A model generated the notes under the pieces. It saw nothing but the letters and a program-made list of their open reading frames with translations, made no database searches and was not told where the DNA came from. Of a DNA stretch of 38,281 nucleotides, positions 16,680-25,600 are shown piece after piece. The position numbers were made by a program, and so were the translations under genes. Within the stretch, counting starts at the first letter, position 1. Each line of letters starts with the position of its first letter. The stretch covers positions 1-38,281 of the forward strand of contig JAFDZU010000060.1 in assembly GCA_018266765.1 (NCBI GenBank), in the 5' to 3' direction. The DNA comes from Bacteroidota bacterium. GTDB taxonomy: Bacteria; Bacteroidota; Ignavibacteria; Kapaibacteriales; UBA961.

Positions 16680-17762
16680 TTATTTTAACAGTTCTACTGT
16701 AATTGTCGTCGAAAGAACTTGTTTAGCTGTTTGGGTTTGCTTCGATTTTGACTCAGTCATAGTCGCGTTTATCATCGTATTGATTTTATTTTTTTTGTAA
16801 ATCGTTGTTCCGGTTGCGATATCAATGAGCGATTCGCCTTCACCTGAAATTGAAGATTCATTCAGTTTGAATTTTACTGTTTCTTGTTCAACTTTAGGAT
16901 TTACTACTTCAGCATTAAGAGTAGCTTTGATAAGTGCAGTTTTTCTTCCACGAATGTTCTTTACCGAAGCAATCGAATATTTTACAGAATTTCTCACTTT
17001 GAAAACACCCGAAAGAGCTGAAATATCAGTCCTCGACCAAGATTGCGAAGAATCAACAATTCCATTATCAGGAAATGTTTGATATTCGTTCTGGAAAGGA
17101 ACTTGGAATAATTGATATTTCAATTGTTCTATTAAGCGGTCTTTATCAGCCGGTGGGACCGAGTCTTTTTGTTTCCCAAGAATTTTATTGAGAATTGGAG
17201 TAAGCCCGCTAATTTCTTCAATTTTTCCTTTGGCACTCACAAGCATCCGCACATTTTCGCCTATAACACCCGAATACTGCCGAAATTGAGGAGTATTGCG
17301 CTGAGCAGAATCTTGAGAATTATAGTTTGTTTCAATGCTGTTATTTGGCATTGCAGGATTGGGATAAACACTTTTAATACGAATAGAATCCACGCGAACA
17401 CTCATATCAGTTGAGCCGTCTGATTTGGATTCTTTGATAATTTTTGTGTAGTAAAAAGTGGTAGACATTGTGGCTTTATTGCCATCTTGGTCGAGGACAT
17501 CAACTTGCGTTAATTTATAGCTGTACCTGTCGTTTGGCTTTCCTGAATAATGTAGCTCTTTCACTTGTCGCTCTGATTCCTTTACTTCGGTTGCTTGAGC
17601 CGTATCAGCAGGATGAATATTCTGCGAATTGGATTGAGACGCTGTTTGTTGAGGAGATTTATTATCCGAATTATTTGAACATCCTGCTACTACGACAAAA
17701 ACCGCAATAGTCGATAACGATAAGAGTAGTTTTACCACTTGAATTGCCCCAAAAGAGTGCAT
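16680..17762 (-). CDS. Lipoprotein, DUF6263-like
   Basis: The protein has up to 360 residues with a lipobox VAGC, followed by a Ser/Asn/Gln-rich linker (SNNSDNKSPQQTASQ). The domain is a long beta-rich fold with YSYKLTQVDVLD, FYYTKIIKESKSDG, and a central MLVSAKGKIEEISGL...ILNKIL segment. I recall this pattern from DUF6263 proteins, but without a search the assignment is tentative. The same pattern occurs in the adjacent upstream gene, so the two look like tandem paralogues. Start: ATG 17762 overlaps the upstream gene by 31 bases. GTG at 17738 would give a more standard lipoprotein signal (VVKLLLSLSTIAVFVVVAGC) and a 7-base overlap, GTGGTAA. Confidence 0.6.
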   Translation of the reverse strand: MHSFGAIQVVKLLLSLSTIAVFVVVAGCSNNSDNKSPQQTASQSNSQNIHPADTAQATEVKESERQVKELHYSGKPNDRYSYKLTQVDVLDQDGNKATMSTTFYYTKIIKESKSDGSTDMSVRVDSIRIKSVYPNPAMPNNSIETNYNSQDSAQRNTPQFRQYSGVIGENVRMLVSAKGKIEEISGLTPILNKILGKQKDSVPPADKDRLIEQLKYQLFQVPFQNEYQTFPDNGIVDSSQSWSRTDISALSGVFKVRNSVKYSIASVKNIRGRKTALIKATLNAEVVNPKVEQETVKFKLNESSISGEGESLIDIATGTTIYKKNKINTMINATMTESKSKQTQTAKQVLSTTITVELLK

Positions 17763-18724
17763 GAAACTGTTGTTTGTATATTTTCCTTAAATTTTTCGAG
17801 ATTATAACTTGCTTCAATATCAGCAGTATAATTAAGTTCTTGTTTTTTAATTGTGCCACGGGGAGTCATATCCAATCGAATTGTGCCACTTCCTTTGCCG
17901 GAAAGCACTTTTCCAAATCCCGGAATCCCAAACATACGAGTTTCCTGTGGTAATACGGGATATAAATCAGAAGAATTTGCTGAAATTACTATATTTTCTT
18001 TTGTATGTGAAGCTACTTGCACCTTTGCTGTATCGGTGAAATTCAATCCGTCGAGACGAATGCTAATCGGTCGCGTCCACACTGAATCAGCTTTAATTTG
18101 CATTTTTCCTGCAATTAATCCTTTGGAAATATCAGCAACCATTTTCAGATTTTCGTCTGACATCACACTATACCACAGTGTTTTTTGGAGAGTATCTAAA
18201 GCGTCGCCACCATCTACAATAAACTTTTTCAGCCAATCCAAATCACCTGCCTGACCAATCCCTGTTACTTTGGCAACTTCGCCATACGGTGAAACTAAAA
18301 ATTGAAATTGATGATTCATCATTCCAAAGGTCGAAGTCAAGTCAGGAAATTCAGTCTTAATCGTGGTTTTCTCATCGTGCTGCGAATCATAATAGAGTGT
18401 GGTGTTCCCTTCGATGAATGTATATCTTATAGAGTCAATATTACATTGAAGTTTTATAAAACCGTTCTCTGTTCCGTTAGAGGACATCGTAACAAAATAG
18501 TTAACATCACGTTGGTAATTTTTCTCGATATTATCTCTATAAACCCGTTTTACTTTGGTTTTACTTGTAATAGAATAGCTGTGAGCGACTCTGTCTTTCC
18601 AGTCAACATAGATTGAATATTTTCTCATTGCCGCATCAGGTCTAGATGAAGATTTTCCTGCTTCTTGTGCAGTAGCTTCCATTGCCCCGGAAATAAAAAT
18701 TACTGCTATGATGATTTTTTTCAA
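17732..18724 (-). CDS. Exported protein, paralogue of the adjacent DUF6263-like lipoprotein; TTG start
   Basis: I start this at TTG 18724, which overlaps the TGA stop of the NUDIX gene as TTGA. It then reads LKKIIIAVIFISGAMEATAQ, a good signal peptide. The ATG at 18787 would add residues that are only the out-of-frame end of the NUDIX gene. The mature ~310 residues are beta-rich, with YSIYVDWKDRVAHSYSITSKTKVKRVY, TTLYYDSQHDEKTTIKTEF and FLVSPYGEVAKVTGI...DWLKKFI. The last matches the layout of the next gene's MLVSAKGKIEEISGL segment. Function is unknown; a periplasmic or surface role is likely. Overlaps on both sides imply translational coupling. Confidence 0.65.
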   Translation of the reverse strand: MKKIIIAVIFISGAMEATAQEAGKSSSRPDAAMRKYSIYVDWKDRVAHSYSITSKTKVKRVYRDNIEKNYQRDVNYFVTMSSNGTENGFIKLQCNIDSIRYTFIEGNTTLYYDSQHDEKTTIKTEFPDLTSTFGMMNHQFQFLVSPYGEVAKVTGIGQAGDLDWLKKFIVDGGDALDTLQKTLWYSVMSDENLKMVADISKGLIAGKMQIKADSVWTRPISIRLDGLNFTDTAKVQVASHTKENIVISANSSDLYPVLPQETRMFGIPGFGKVLSGKGSGTIRLDMTPRGTIKKQELNYTADIEASYNLEKFKENIQTTVSCTLLGQFKW

Positions 18725-19266
18725 TGTGTTAGTGCAAATTCCGAACGCTGATACAGCGTCCACGCGGCTAAGGTCATGCCATCCCATAATTCACCTTTCT
18801 GAATAAGATTGTTAATTTGATTTGATGTTAAAGAAAGAATTTCAAATTCTTCAGAGTCTTCCGGCTCCGGTACAACAAACGTAAGACCTTCGGCAAAATA
18901 CACATAACAAATTTCGTCGGTTAGCCCTTTGCAAGGAGCAAATTTTCCGATAAGTTGTATTGTATTTGCCATACAGCCCGCTTCTTCGCGTAGTTCAAGC
19001 CGAGCATTTTCTTCCGGCGGCAGTTCTTTTTTGAGTCCGCCACAAGGAAATTCTATACTTTCATCCCGTAATAGATAACGATACTGCTTTACCAGTAGAA
19101 AAGTTCCATCATCGCATCGAGGAATTACAATTGTTGAGCCGGGTGTGTGGACGTAATAATACTCTGCAATAGTATCGGACGGCAAATTATATTGGTCACG
19201 ACGATATTCCCAATAGGGATTTTCAAGTATCGTTTTGGACGAAATAGTGTCTAATTTTTTGAGCAT
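18721..19266 (-). CDS. NUDIX hydrolase, ADP-ribose pyrophosphatase-like, with a degenerate Nudix box
   Basis: The 181-residue protein fits ADP-ribose/nucleotide-sugar pyrophosphatases in length and layout: an N-terminal arm (KTILENPYWEYRRDQYNLP), VIPRCDDGTFLLVKQYRYLLRDESIEFPCGG, then the Nudix helix GGLKKELPPEENARLELREEAG. Compared with GX5EX7REUXEEXGU, the first Glu is shifted and the Arg of RE is Leu, although the metal-binding E-x2-EE core (LELREE) is kept. Activity is therefore plausible but not assured. It would cleave a nucleoside diphosphate linked to X in the cytoplasm. Its stop TGA overlaps the TTG of the next gene. It lies about 90 bp after ndk. Confidence 0.8.
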   Translation of the reverse strand: MLKKLDTISSKTILENPYWEYRRDQYNLPSDTIAEYYYVHTPGSTIVIPRCDDGTFLLVKQYRYLLRDESIEFPCGGLKKELPPEENARLELREEAGCMANTIQLIGKFAPCKGLTDEICYVYFAEGLTFVVPEPEDSEEFEILSLTSNQINNLIQKGELWDGMTLAAWTLYQRSEFALTH

Positions 19267-19357
19267 ATAGTCCGCCCCAAAAAATACGAAAGGACAAAAG
19301 ATAAAATCAGAATTTCATCCTTCATCCCTCGTACTACGTAATATTATTTTATAATAA

Positions 19358-19786
19358 TTAGCTGTTGTTAGCTACGATTTCGCTTTCACTGAAAAAGAAT
19401 GCGATTTCATTGCGTCCATTTTCAGCTGAATCCGAACCATGTACAGCATTTTCACCTTTGGACGAAGCAAACATTTTGCGAATTGTTCCGTCAGCCGCCT
19501 CCGCAGGGTCAGTTGCACCAATTAATGTGCGATAATCGGCTACTGCATTTTCTTTTTCAAGTGCAATTGGCACAATCGCGCCACTGCTCATAAAATCTAC
19601 TAATTCACCATAAAATCCGCGCTCTTTGTGAACAGCATAAAATTCGCCTGCTTGCTCTTTGGAGATACGAGTCAGTTTCATTGATAATATTTTAAAGCCG
19701 GCTTGGGTAATTGCCGCAATAATTTCGCCCATTACATTTTTACGAACTGCATCAGGTTTAATAATTGCTAAGGTACGTTCGACCAT
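19358..19786 (-). CDS. ndk: Nucleoside diphosphate kinase
   Basis: Ndk transfers the gamma-phosphate of ATP to NDPs through a phospho-histidine. The 142 residues match the usual length. The N-terminus [13 protein letters not shown] carries the catalytic Lys, and the active-site histidine is H116 in [25 protein letters not shown] and [20 protein letters not shown] are standard substrate-loop signatures. It lies 33 bp after sucD on the same strand. The pairing is sensible because succinyl-CoA synthetase makes NTP and Ndk equilibrates the NTP pool, and physical association of the two enzymes has been reported in bacteria. Confidence 0.96.
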   Translation of the reverse strand: MVERTLAIIKPDAVRKNVMGEIIAAITQAGFKILSMKLTRISKEQAGEFYAVHKERGFYGELVDFMSSGAIVPIALEKENAVADYRTLIGATDPAEAADGTIRKMFASSKGENAVHGSDSAENGRNEIAFFFSESEIVANNS

Positions 19787-19819
19787 TGTTTTTCCTTGAG
19801 AATAAGAGTTTTTTAAAAA

Positions 19820-21121
19820 TTATTTTTTGCTTGTCTTCTTTGCAGAAGTAGTTTTTGCCGCTTTCTTTGTAGGAGCAGGTTTCACTGCTTCTTTTACAGG
19901 AGCAGGTTTCACTGCTTCTTTTTTTGCAGGAGCAGGTTTCACTGCTTCTTTTTTTGCAGGAGCAGGTTTAGCAACTTCTTTTGCAGGAGTAGGTTTTACT
20001 GCTTCTTTTTTTACAGGGGCGGCTTTTACAGTTGTTTTGGCTACCGGAGCGGCGGCTTTTGCAAGTGTTGATTTTGGAATTTCCTTAATAATAGGTTCAG
20101 CTTTTGGCATTGGAGCAGGAGCCGTAATCGTCGGAGCGACTGTTTTGACAACAACCGGAGCAACAACTTTCGGTGTTGCCACTTTAGCGAGAGGACGAGT
20201 TGCCGCTACCACTTTAGGTTTATCAAGTCCCATTGCTTTCGCTACCGTAATTCCGAGGTCGGCAGGAGAATCTGCAATTACGATTCCGGCTAATTTCATC
20301 GCTGCAACTTTTTCTGCCGCAGTACCTTTTCCACCGGAAATAATTGCACCTGCATGTCCCATTCTTCTTCCCGGAGGTGCAGTGCGACCGGCAATAAATC
20401 CTACAACCGGTTTGCTGACATGTTCAGCAATATACGCGGCTGCCTCTTCTTCTGCCGAGCCACCAATTTCGCCAATCATAATAATTGCTTTTGTTGCAGG
20501 GTCTTCGTTGAAAAGCTTGATTGCATCTATAAATTTTGTTCCAACTATCGGGTCGCCACCGATACCGATACAGGTTGATTGTCCTAAACCAACATCTGTT
20601 AGTTGCTTTACAGCTTCATAAGTCAATGTTCCGCTACGAGATACCAAACCAACCGAACCTTTTGCATGAATGAATCCGGGCATGATACCTAATTTGCACT
20701 CACCCGGAGTAATAACACCCGGACAATTTGGTCCGATGAGTCGAGACTTCGAACCCGCAAGAGCAGCATTTACTGTTATCATGTCTTTTACAGGAATTCC
20801 TTCGGTAATACAAACAATCAAAGGTATTTCCGCACTTATAGCTTCTAAAACAGCATCAGCCGCCATTGGAGCCGGAACGAAAATTATCGTTGCATTTGCT
20901 TTTGTTGCTGCTTTTGCATCAGCTACTGTGTTAAATACTGAAATTGGACGAGTAAATTGATCGTCGCCTTTGCCTGAATACATCAATCCGGCTTTGCCCG
21001 GAGTTACACCACCAACTACATTTGTACCGTATTCCAGCATTTGGGAAGTGTGGTATGTGCCTTCGGAGCCGGTAATTCCCTGCACCAAAACTCTTGTATC
21101 TTTATTAACTAAAACGCTCAC
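19820..21121 (-). CDS. sucD: Succinyl-CoA synthetase alpha subunit with a Lys/Ala/Pro-rich C-terminal tail
   Basis: Residues 1-300 are a complete SucD: the CoA-binding Rossmann domain ([18 protein letters not shown]), [21 protein letters not shown], the [10 protein letters not shown] loop, and the phospho-histidine H256 in [18 protein letters not shown]. The enzyme makes ATP or GTP from succinyl-CoA in the TCA cycle. SucD normally ends near residue 290. Here ~130 more residues follow, with linkers rich in Pro/Ala/Val and then tandem units such as [10 protein letters not shown], ending [15 protein letters not shown]. That tail is highly basic, disordered-looking and similar in composition to histone H1 or bacterial H1-like proteins. 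There is no stop codon or frame change at the junction. SucC is not in the window. Confidence 0.93.
   Translation of the reverse strand: MSVLVNKDTRVLVQGITGSEGTYHTSQMLEYGTNVVGGVTPGKAGLMYSGKGDDQFTRPISVFNTVADAKAATKANATIIFVPAPMAADAVLEAISAEIPLIVCITEGIPVKDMITVNAALAGSKSRLIGPNCPGVITPGECKLGIMPGFIHAKGSVGLVSRSGTLTYEAVKQLTDVGLGQSTCIGIGGDPIVGTKFIDAIKLFNEDPATKAIIMIGEIGGSAEEEAAAYIAEHVSKPVVGFIAGRTAPPGRRMGHAGAIISGGKGTAAEKVAAMKLAGIVIADSPADLGITVAKAMGLDKPKVVAATRPLAKVATPKVVAPVVVKTVAPTITAPAPMPKAEPIIKEIPKSTLAKAAAPVAKTTVKAAPVKKEAVKPTPAKEVAKPAPAKKEAVKPAPAKKEAVKPAPVKEAVKPAPTKKAAKTTSAKKTSKK
19871..20010 (-). repeat. 27-30-bp tandem repeat encoding the SucD basic tail
   Basis: On the plus strand AGGAGCAGGTTTCACTGCTT recurs with starts at 19871, 19898, 19928 and 19958, and a variant at 19985, so spacing is 27 or 30 bases and always a multiple of three. 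It encodes the (A/V)KPAPxKKEA units. Nucleotide identity between units is high, which points to recent expansion. Confidence 0.8.
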
Positions 21122-21491
21122 GTTTATAGTTCCTTGAATGTGAACAAATATTCTATCGTAATAATTTTTATTGTTGAATTATATCAGCTTAGCGAGAAAT
21201 AATACGTCCTACAATTATAGGCAATCAATGCATTATTTACATTTTTTTACGCTAAAGCATAGCAAAATTACGAATTTTTTTTGAGAAAGTACGTAAAAAG
21301 CACGAAATACAACGGACTTGCACTTTATATTCATGTAATGAAATCGCGGAGCTTTGTAGTTTGAGGGTTTTATTTCATCTCATTTTTTAATATTTGATGA
21401 GCAGGTAAATGCTTCAACGAATGGTGCCCTGAGAATTCTCCCATTGTTGGAAAGAAGTAGAATATTTGACTTCCCGAATTGATTTATTATG
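21122..21491. other. Intergenic region upstream of sucD and downstream of the DAO-family gene
   Basis: About 370 bp with no open frame worth calling. It should contain the sucD promoter; CAAAATTA at 21263-21270 (minus strand TAATTTTG) fits the -7 element, but no TTG lies at the right distance, so I do not call it. No convincing terminator for the oxidoreductase was seen. Confidence 0.4.
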
Positions 21492-22628
21492 CTACTCCAG
21501 AAGTAACTGTGCAGTTTCACGTCCGGTTTCGCTTCCTAATGCAATTCCCATACCATTGCAACCAAAGCCAACAACAACATTCGCAGAAGATTTTTGAACA
21601 ATTGGGAGTTTGGAATTACTAAAACCCATAATCCCTGCCCAACGATGTTCAATCTCAAAAGAAGTATCGGGAAGTATTACTGAATAGAGGAGTTCTTCCA
21701 ATCTGTCCTGAATGCGTTTGGTTGTTTGCAATTCCGTGGTTTCTTCACCCATAAAATCTATATTTCGACCACCGCCGAACAGCACCCGATTACCAACATT
21801 TCGGAAATAAAAGAACCCTTCGTCAAAATGAAAAACACCTTTGAATTTTAGTGCAATTGGTGAAGTAATAAGCACTTGTCCGCGTCCGGGCTTGATAGTA
21901 TATTCAGGTAAGAGTTCAGAAATTAATGCATTGGTGCAAACAGCCACCTTCCCTGTATGGAAGGTAATATCTCCCGAAGAGTGAGAACATCGAACACGTG
22001 CAACACTTCCTTCGTCTATTATTTCTCGGACGTTTATTCCGGTCAGAATTTCTATACCCAGTTCCGATGAGTACTGCGTAAGCGACTTCATCATCTTGCC
22101 TGTATGAATTTGCCCTTCAAACGGATTTTTTATCAGTGAATGAATCTTATGCGGTGCAAATCCAAATTCACGAATCAGAGAATTATCCAGAGAAAAAACT
22201 TTTTGACCAAATAAAGGTCGTAGCAACATATTTACTTGGTCAATTTGCTCAATGGCTTGTTTCTGCTCGTCGAACAGCAACTCATATCCGCCATATTGCT
22301 CATAGCCGATTGCACTATCGCCAAGCCGTTTACGGAGAATTTCCAAACCGCGCCACCGTTTTTCGATAATAGCCAAAGTGGCATCTTTACCGATGCGGTT
22401 GCAATCCGAAAGAATTTCTGTTAAACTGCCGAAACAAGCAAATCCGGCATTTTTGGTACTTGCACCGGACGGGAAAATTCCTCGTTCGAGAAGAGTAATT
22501 GTAGCATTCGGCGCAGTTTTATGGAGAGAAATCGCCGTCGAAAGCCCGATAATTCCACCACCAATAATGATAAAATCTCGACTCAAAAAACTTTCGTGCT
22601 CCCAAAAACTAAGTGGATATGCAGTCAT
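21492..22628 (-). CDS. FAD-dependent oxidoreductase, DAO family
   Basis: This 378-residue protein belongs to the D-amino-acid-oxidase / glycine-oxidase superfamily. Near the N-terminus is the dinucleotide fold DFIIIGGGIIGLSTAISL (GGGIIG at 23-28) with the ribose-binding acidic residue E48 (LLERG), followed by the FAD signature SGASTKNAGFACFGS. The C-terminus has HRWAGIMGFSNSKLPIV and NVVVGFGCNGMGIALGSETG, which close the FAD site. Such enzymes oxidise amines or amino acids, passing electrons to O2 or a carrier. The substrate cannot be assigned from sequence alone. It is cytoplasmic, with no signal peptide, and its neighbours give no pathway clue. Confidence 0.85.
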   Translation of the reverse strand: MTAYPLSFWEHESFLSRDFIIIGGGIIGLSTAISLHKTAPNATITLLERGIFPSGASTKNAGFACFGSLTEILSDCNRIGKDATLAIIEKRWRGLEILRKRLGDSAIGYEQYGGYELLFDEQKQAIEQIDQVNMLLRPLFGQKVFSLDNSLIREFGFAPHKIHSLIKNPFEGQIHTGKMMKSLTQYSSELGIEILTGINVREIIDEGSVARVRCSHSSGDITFHTGKVAVCTNALISELLPEYTIKPGRGQVLITSPIALKFKGVFHFDEGFFYFRNVGNRVLFGGGRNIDFMGEETTELQTTKRIQDRLEELLYSVILPDTSFEIEHRWAGIMGFSNSKLPIVQKSSANVVVGFGCNGMGIALGSETGRETAQLLLE

Positions 22629-22674
22629 AGTGGTATAAGTACTTATACTGAAATAAACTCAAAAGTCGAACTCT

Positions 22675-25600
22675 CTATCTTCCTACAGATGAAATGACAA
22701 CTGATTTAGCATCACGATACATTCCGGCTTCCATCACCAAGAAATACAAACCTTCGGGCAATTCACCCACCGAATATGTAGTTTGATAGACACCCGGTTT
22801 GTGAGGCATATCAATAATCGTTTTGACAGATTGTCCAAGTGTATTCATCAGCGTAATTTTTACGGGCACTTCCTCTACTGTAGCATATTCTACAGTAGAA
22901 ACTGTCGAAGTTGGGTTTGGAAAATTGCTACGCAGTGCTGATGTAAAAAACTGAACGTTCAGTGTTTTAATTTCACAACCGTAAGCAAGCAACCTAAGCG
23001 TATCTGTGCCCGATGCTGTTGCCGATATACATCGGTCGGCGGTAGCAACTTCCGTTAGTTTTACAATTGGAGCGAGTGTCGAGCCGATAACCGTTGAGTA
23101 TCGCGCGGTCGCAATTGGGTTTTGCAAATTCGTACTGCAATTCAAAAGCGTAATAATAGTTTTGCCGGGGAATCTCTTTATATCTGTAATGCACTGTGGA
23201 GCAATGATAGAATCAAAAACAAGCGATGTTTGCTCGTGTTGAAGAGTGACTGTAATTTCCTTATTGGAAGATTGGTTAAGAACATTTAAACTATCGACTG
23301 AAATATCAACGAGCCGTTCTACGCCTATTTTCTGAGCAGCAGATGACACAGAAGACATCATCACTTTTAGTGGAATAGATTCTACAATAATCCGAGGTGA
23401 AGCAGAGTCTTTTTTGCCGCATTGGTCAGTCCAAAATAATGTTGTCGAATACATTCCGGCAATATCTCCGGCAAAAAACACACTCACAACCGCAGAGTCA
23501 CCCGCCGGAATGATAGCCGATGTAGGAGAAACAGAGAATTTCCCACCTCCACCGCTAATTCCAAGTATCGCTTGAATTGTGCTTCGGTTATGAATTGTGA
23601 GATGTTGGGTAGTAGAATCGAATTGACAAATAGTTATAACCTTAGTTGGGGTAAAAGTGATAAGCGGCTTACCTACCTGAACATTAAGAGTTGCTAAATG
23701 AGGATTATTACATTGATCAAGAATTGTGAATACACCGGAATACAAGCTGTCTTTCGAGCTTCCTTTGAATTGAATTTTAAACGAAATAGAATCTTGTGCA
23801 GAAATAATTGAACTATCAGTCAGCGAGATAAATTCCGGCATACTGCTTACAATTCGTAATTTTTGTCCTACCGTAGCGGCATTATGCACAGTAATAGTTG
23901 CTGAAAGTGAATCATTCGGGCAGATAATAAGCGTGTCGGATGGCAACCTGAGGGTAATCATATCAGGAGTGAGGACAATAACATGAACCGAGTCGGAATT
24001 TGTACAACCGTTGGTATCTGTAATAGTCACAAAATATGTAACACTAACAGGTGGTTTTGCGGTTGGATTTGCAACAGTATCGCTACTGAGACCAAGATTT
24101 GGAACCCATTTATAACGACTGATTGAATCTTTAACAATAACAGAAAGTTGTGCCGTTGAATCGGGACACATCAGCACATCATTCCCGGCATCAAGCGAGG
24201 GAACAGGACGAACTCTAACATGAATATTACCCGTTCCAATACAGCCACTTGCATCAGTTACATCTAATCTGTAAACACCACTGTCGGCGGCAGTAATTCT
24301 TGGGATAATTGCACCGACAATTGCACTGTCATTAAGAAACCATTGATATGTTCTATACGATTTATCTTCCGCTTCGAGCGTAACGAACCCTCCTTCGCAA
24401 AATGAAAGCGGCCCGTCTGAAATAATCCGCGGCGAAAGCGGCAGGATTCCAACTTGAATTTTACTGACAAAAGCATCTTGATTGCCTGCGAATACAGCAC
24501 CTGCTGTCGTTGGAAAATCTTTCGACTGTGTAACTCCGGTAATATATGCCGCACCGGTTGAATCCACAAAAATTGCATTTGCTCTATCAGCAGAAGCCCC
24601 GCCTACCAATGTTGAATACGTTATGACTGAACCTGTTGAATTTGCTTTAGTAATAAAACAATCAGCTGCCAAACCATGCCGAACAGAGTCAATGCCATTT
24701 GATGTTGTCGGGAACTTTGAAGAATTTGTATATCCTGTTACATACGCCGCACCGCACGCATCAATAGCAACTCCTGTGCAGTAATCATCCCCAATTCCAC
24801 CCAAAAAAGTAGAATATTCCAAGCGACTGCCTGTTGCGTTTAATTTCAATAAAAATCCGTCATCTCCTCCATTATATAATGTATCAAATGCAAGTGGAGA
24901 GATGGTAATTTGGAAGTTTGGAGAAGATGTATATCCTGTTACATACGCATTACCCGTGAAGTCCACTGCGATTGCAGTTCCATGGTCGTCACCCGTATTA
25001 CCGAGAAGAGTAGAATACAACAAAGAATCTCCTGTTGGGGAAAATTTTGATACAAAGCAATCGAATGCACCACGATACGTACGCATAATTGCCAAAGGAG
25101 AAGTTGGAAACGATGTGCCTGTGGATTGTGTTTCGCCGGTTACATAAGCAGAACCATTGCCATCAACCGTTATACCACGCACATAGTCATCCCCATTTCC
25201 ACCAATAAGTGTGGAGTAGACAATTTTTCCCGAAGCATCTAATTTTGTTACAAAACCATCGACCGAACCGCCATTCCATACTTTGCTGAAAGCATTTGCC
25301 GTAACGGGATAATCATTTTTCTGGCTGTATGCCTCCGTTGAACCGCCAAAAAATACTTCCCCTAATGAATTGACTATTAATGAATTACTGAAATCCGTTC
25401 CTCTTCCGCCAATAAGTGTGGAATATAGTAATCCTGAGCCGTCCGGCTTTAATTTTACGACAAATGCATCAAATCCTGCATCGGCATTGTGGTGTTTAGA
25501 GCCGTCTGTCGTCGGAAAATCTTTTGAAGATGTATATCCGGTTACGTAGGCATTGCCCGTAGCATCTGCTGAAATTCCGGTGCCGGATGTTGCACCATTT

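Noticed and set aside
19827-20621. 264-codon plus-strand open frame opposite sucD, giving a Phe/Ala/Gly-rich protein
   Set aside because: It is the mirror of the Lys/Ala/Pro-rich sucD tail and catalytic domain. The composition follows from the antisense strand and there is no family signature.
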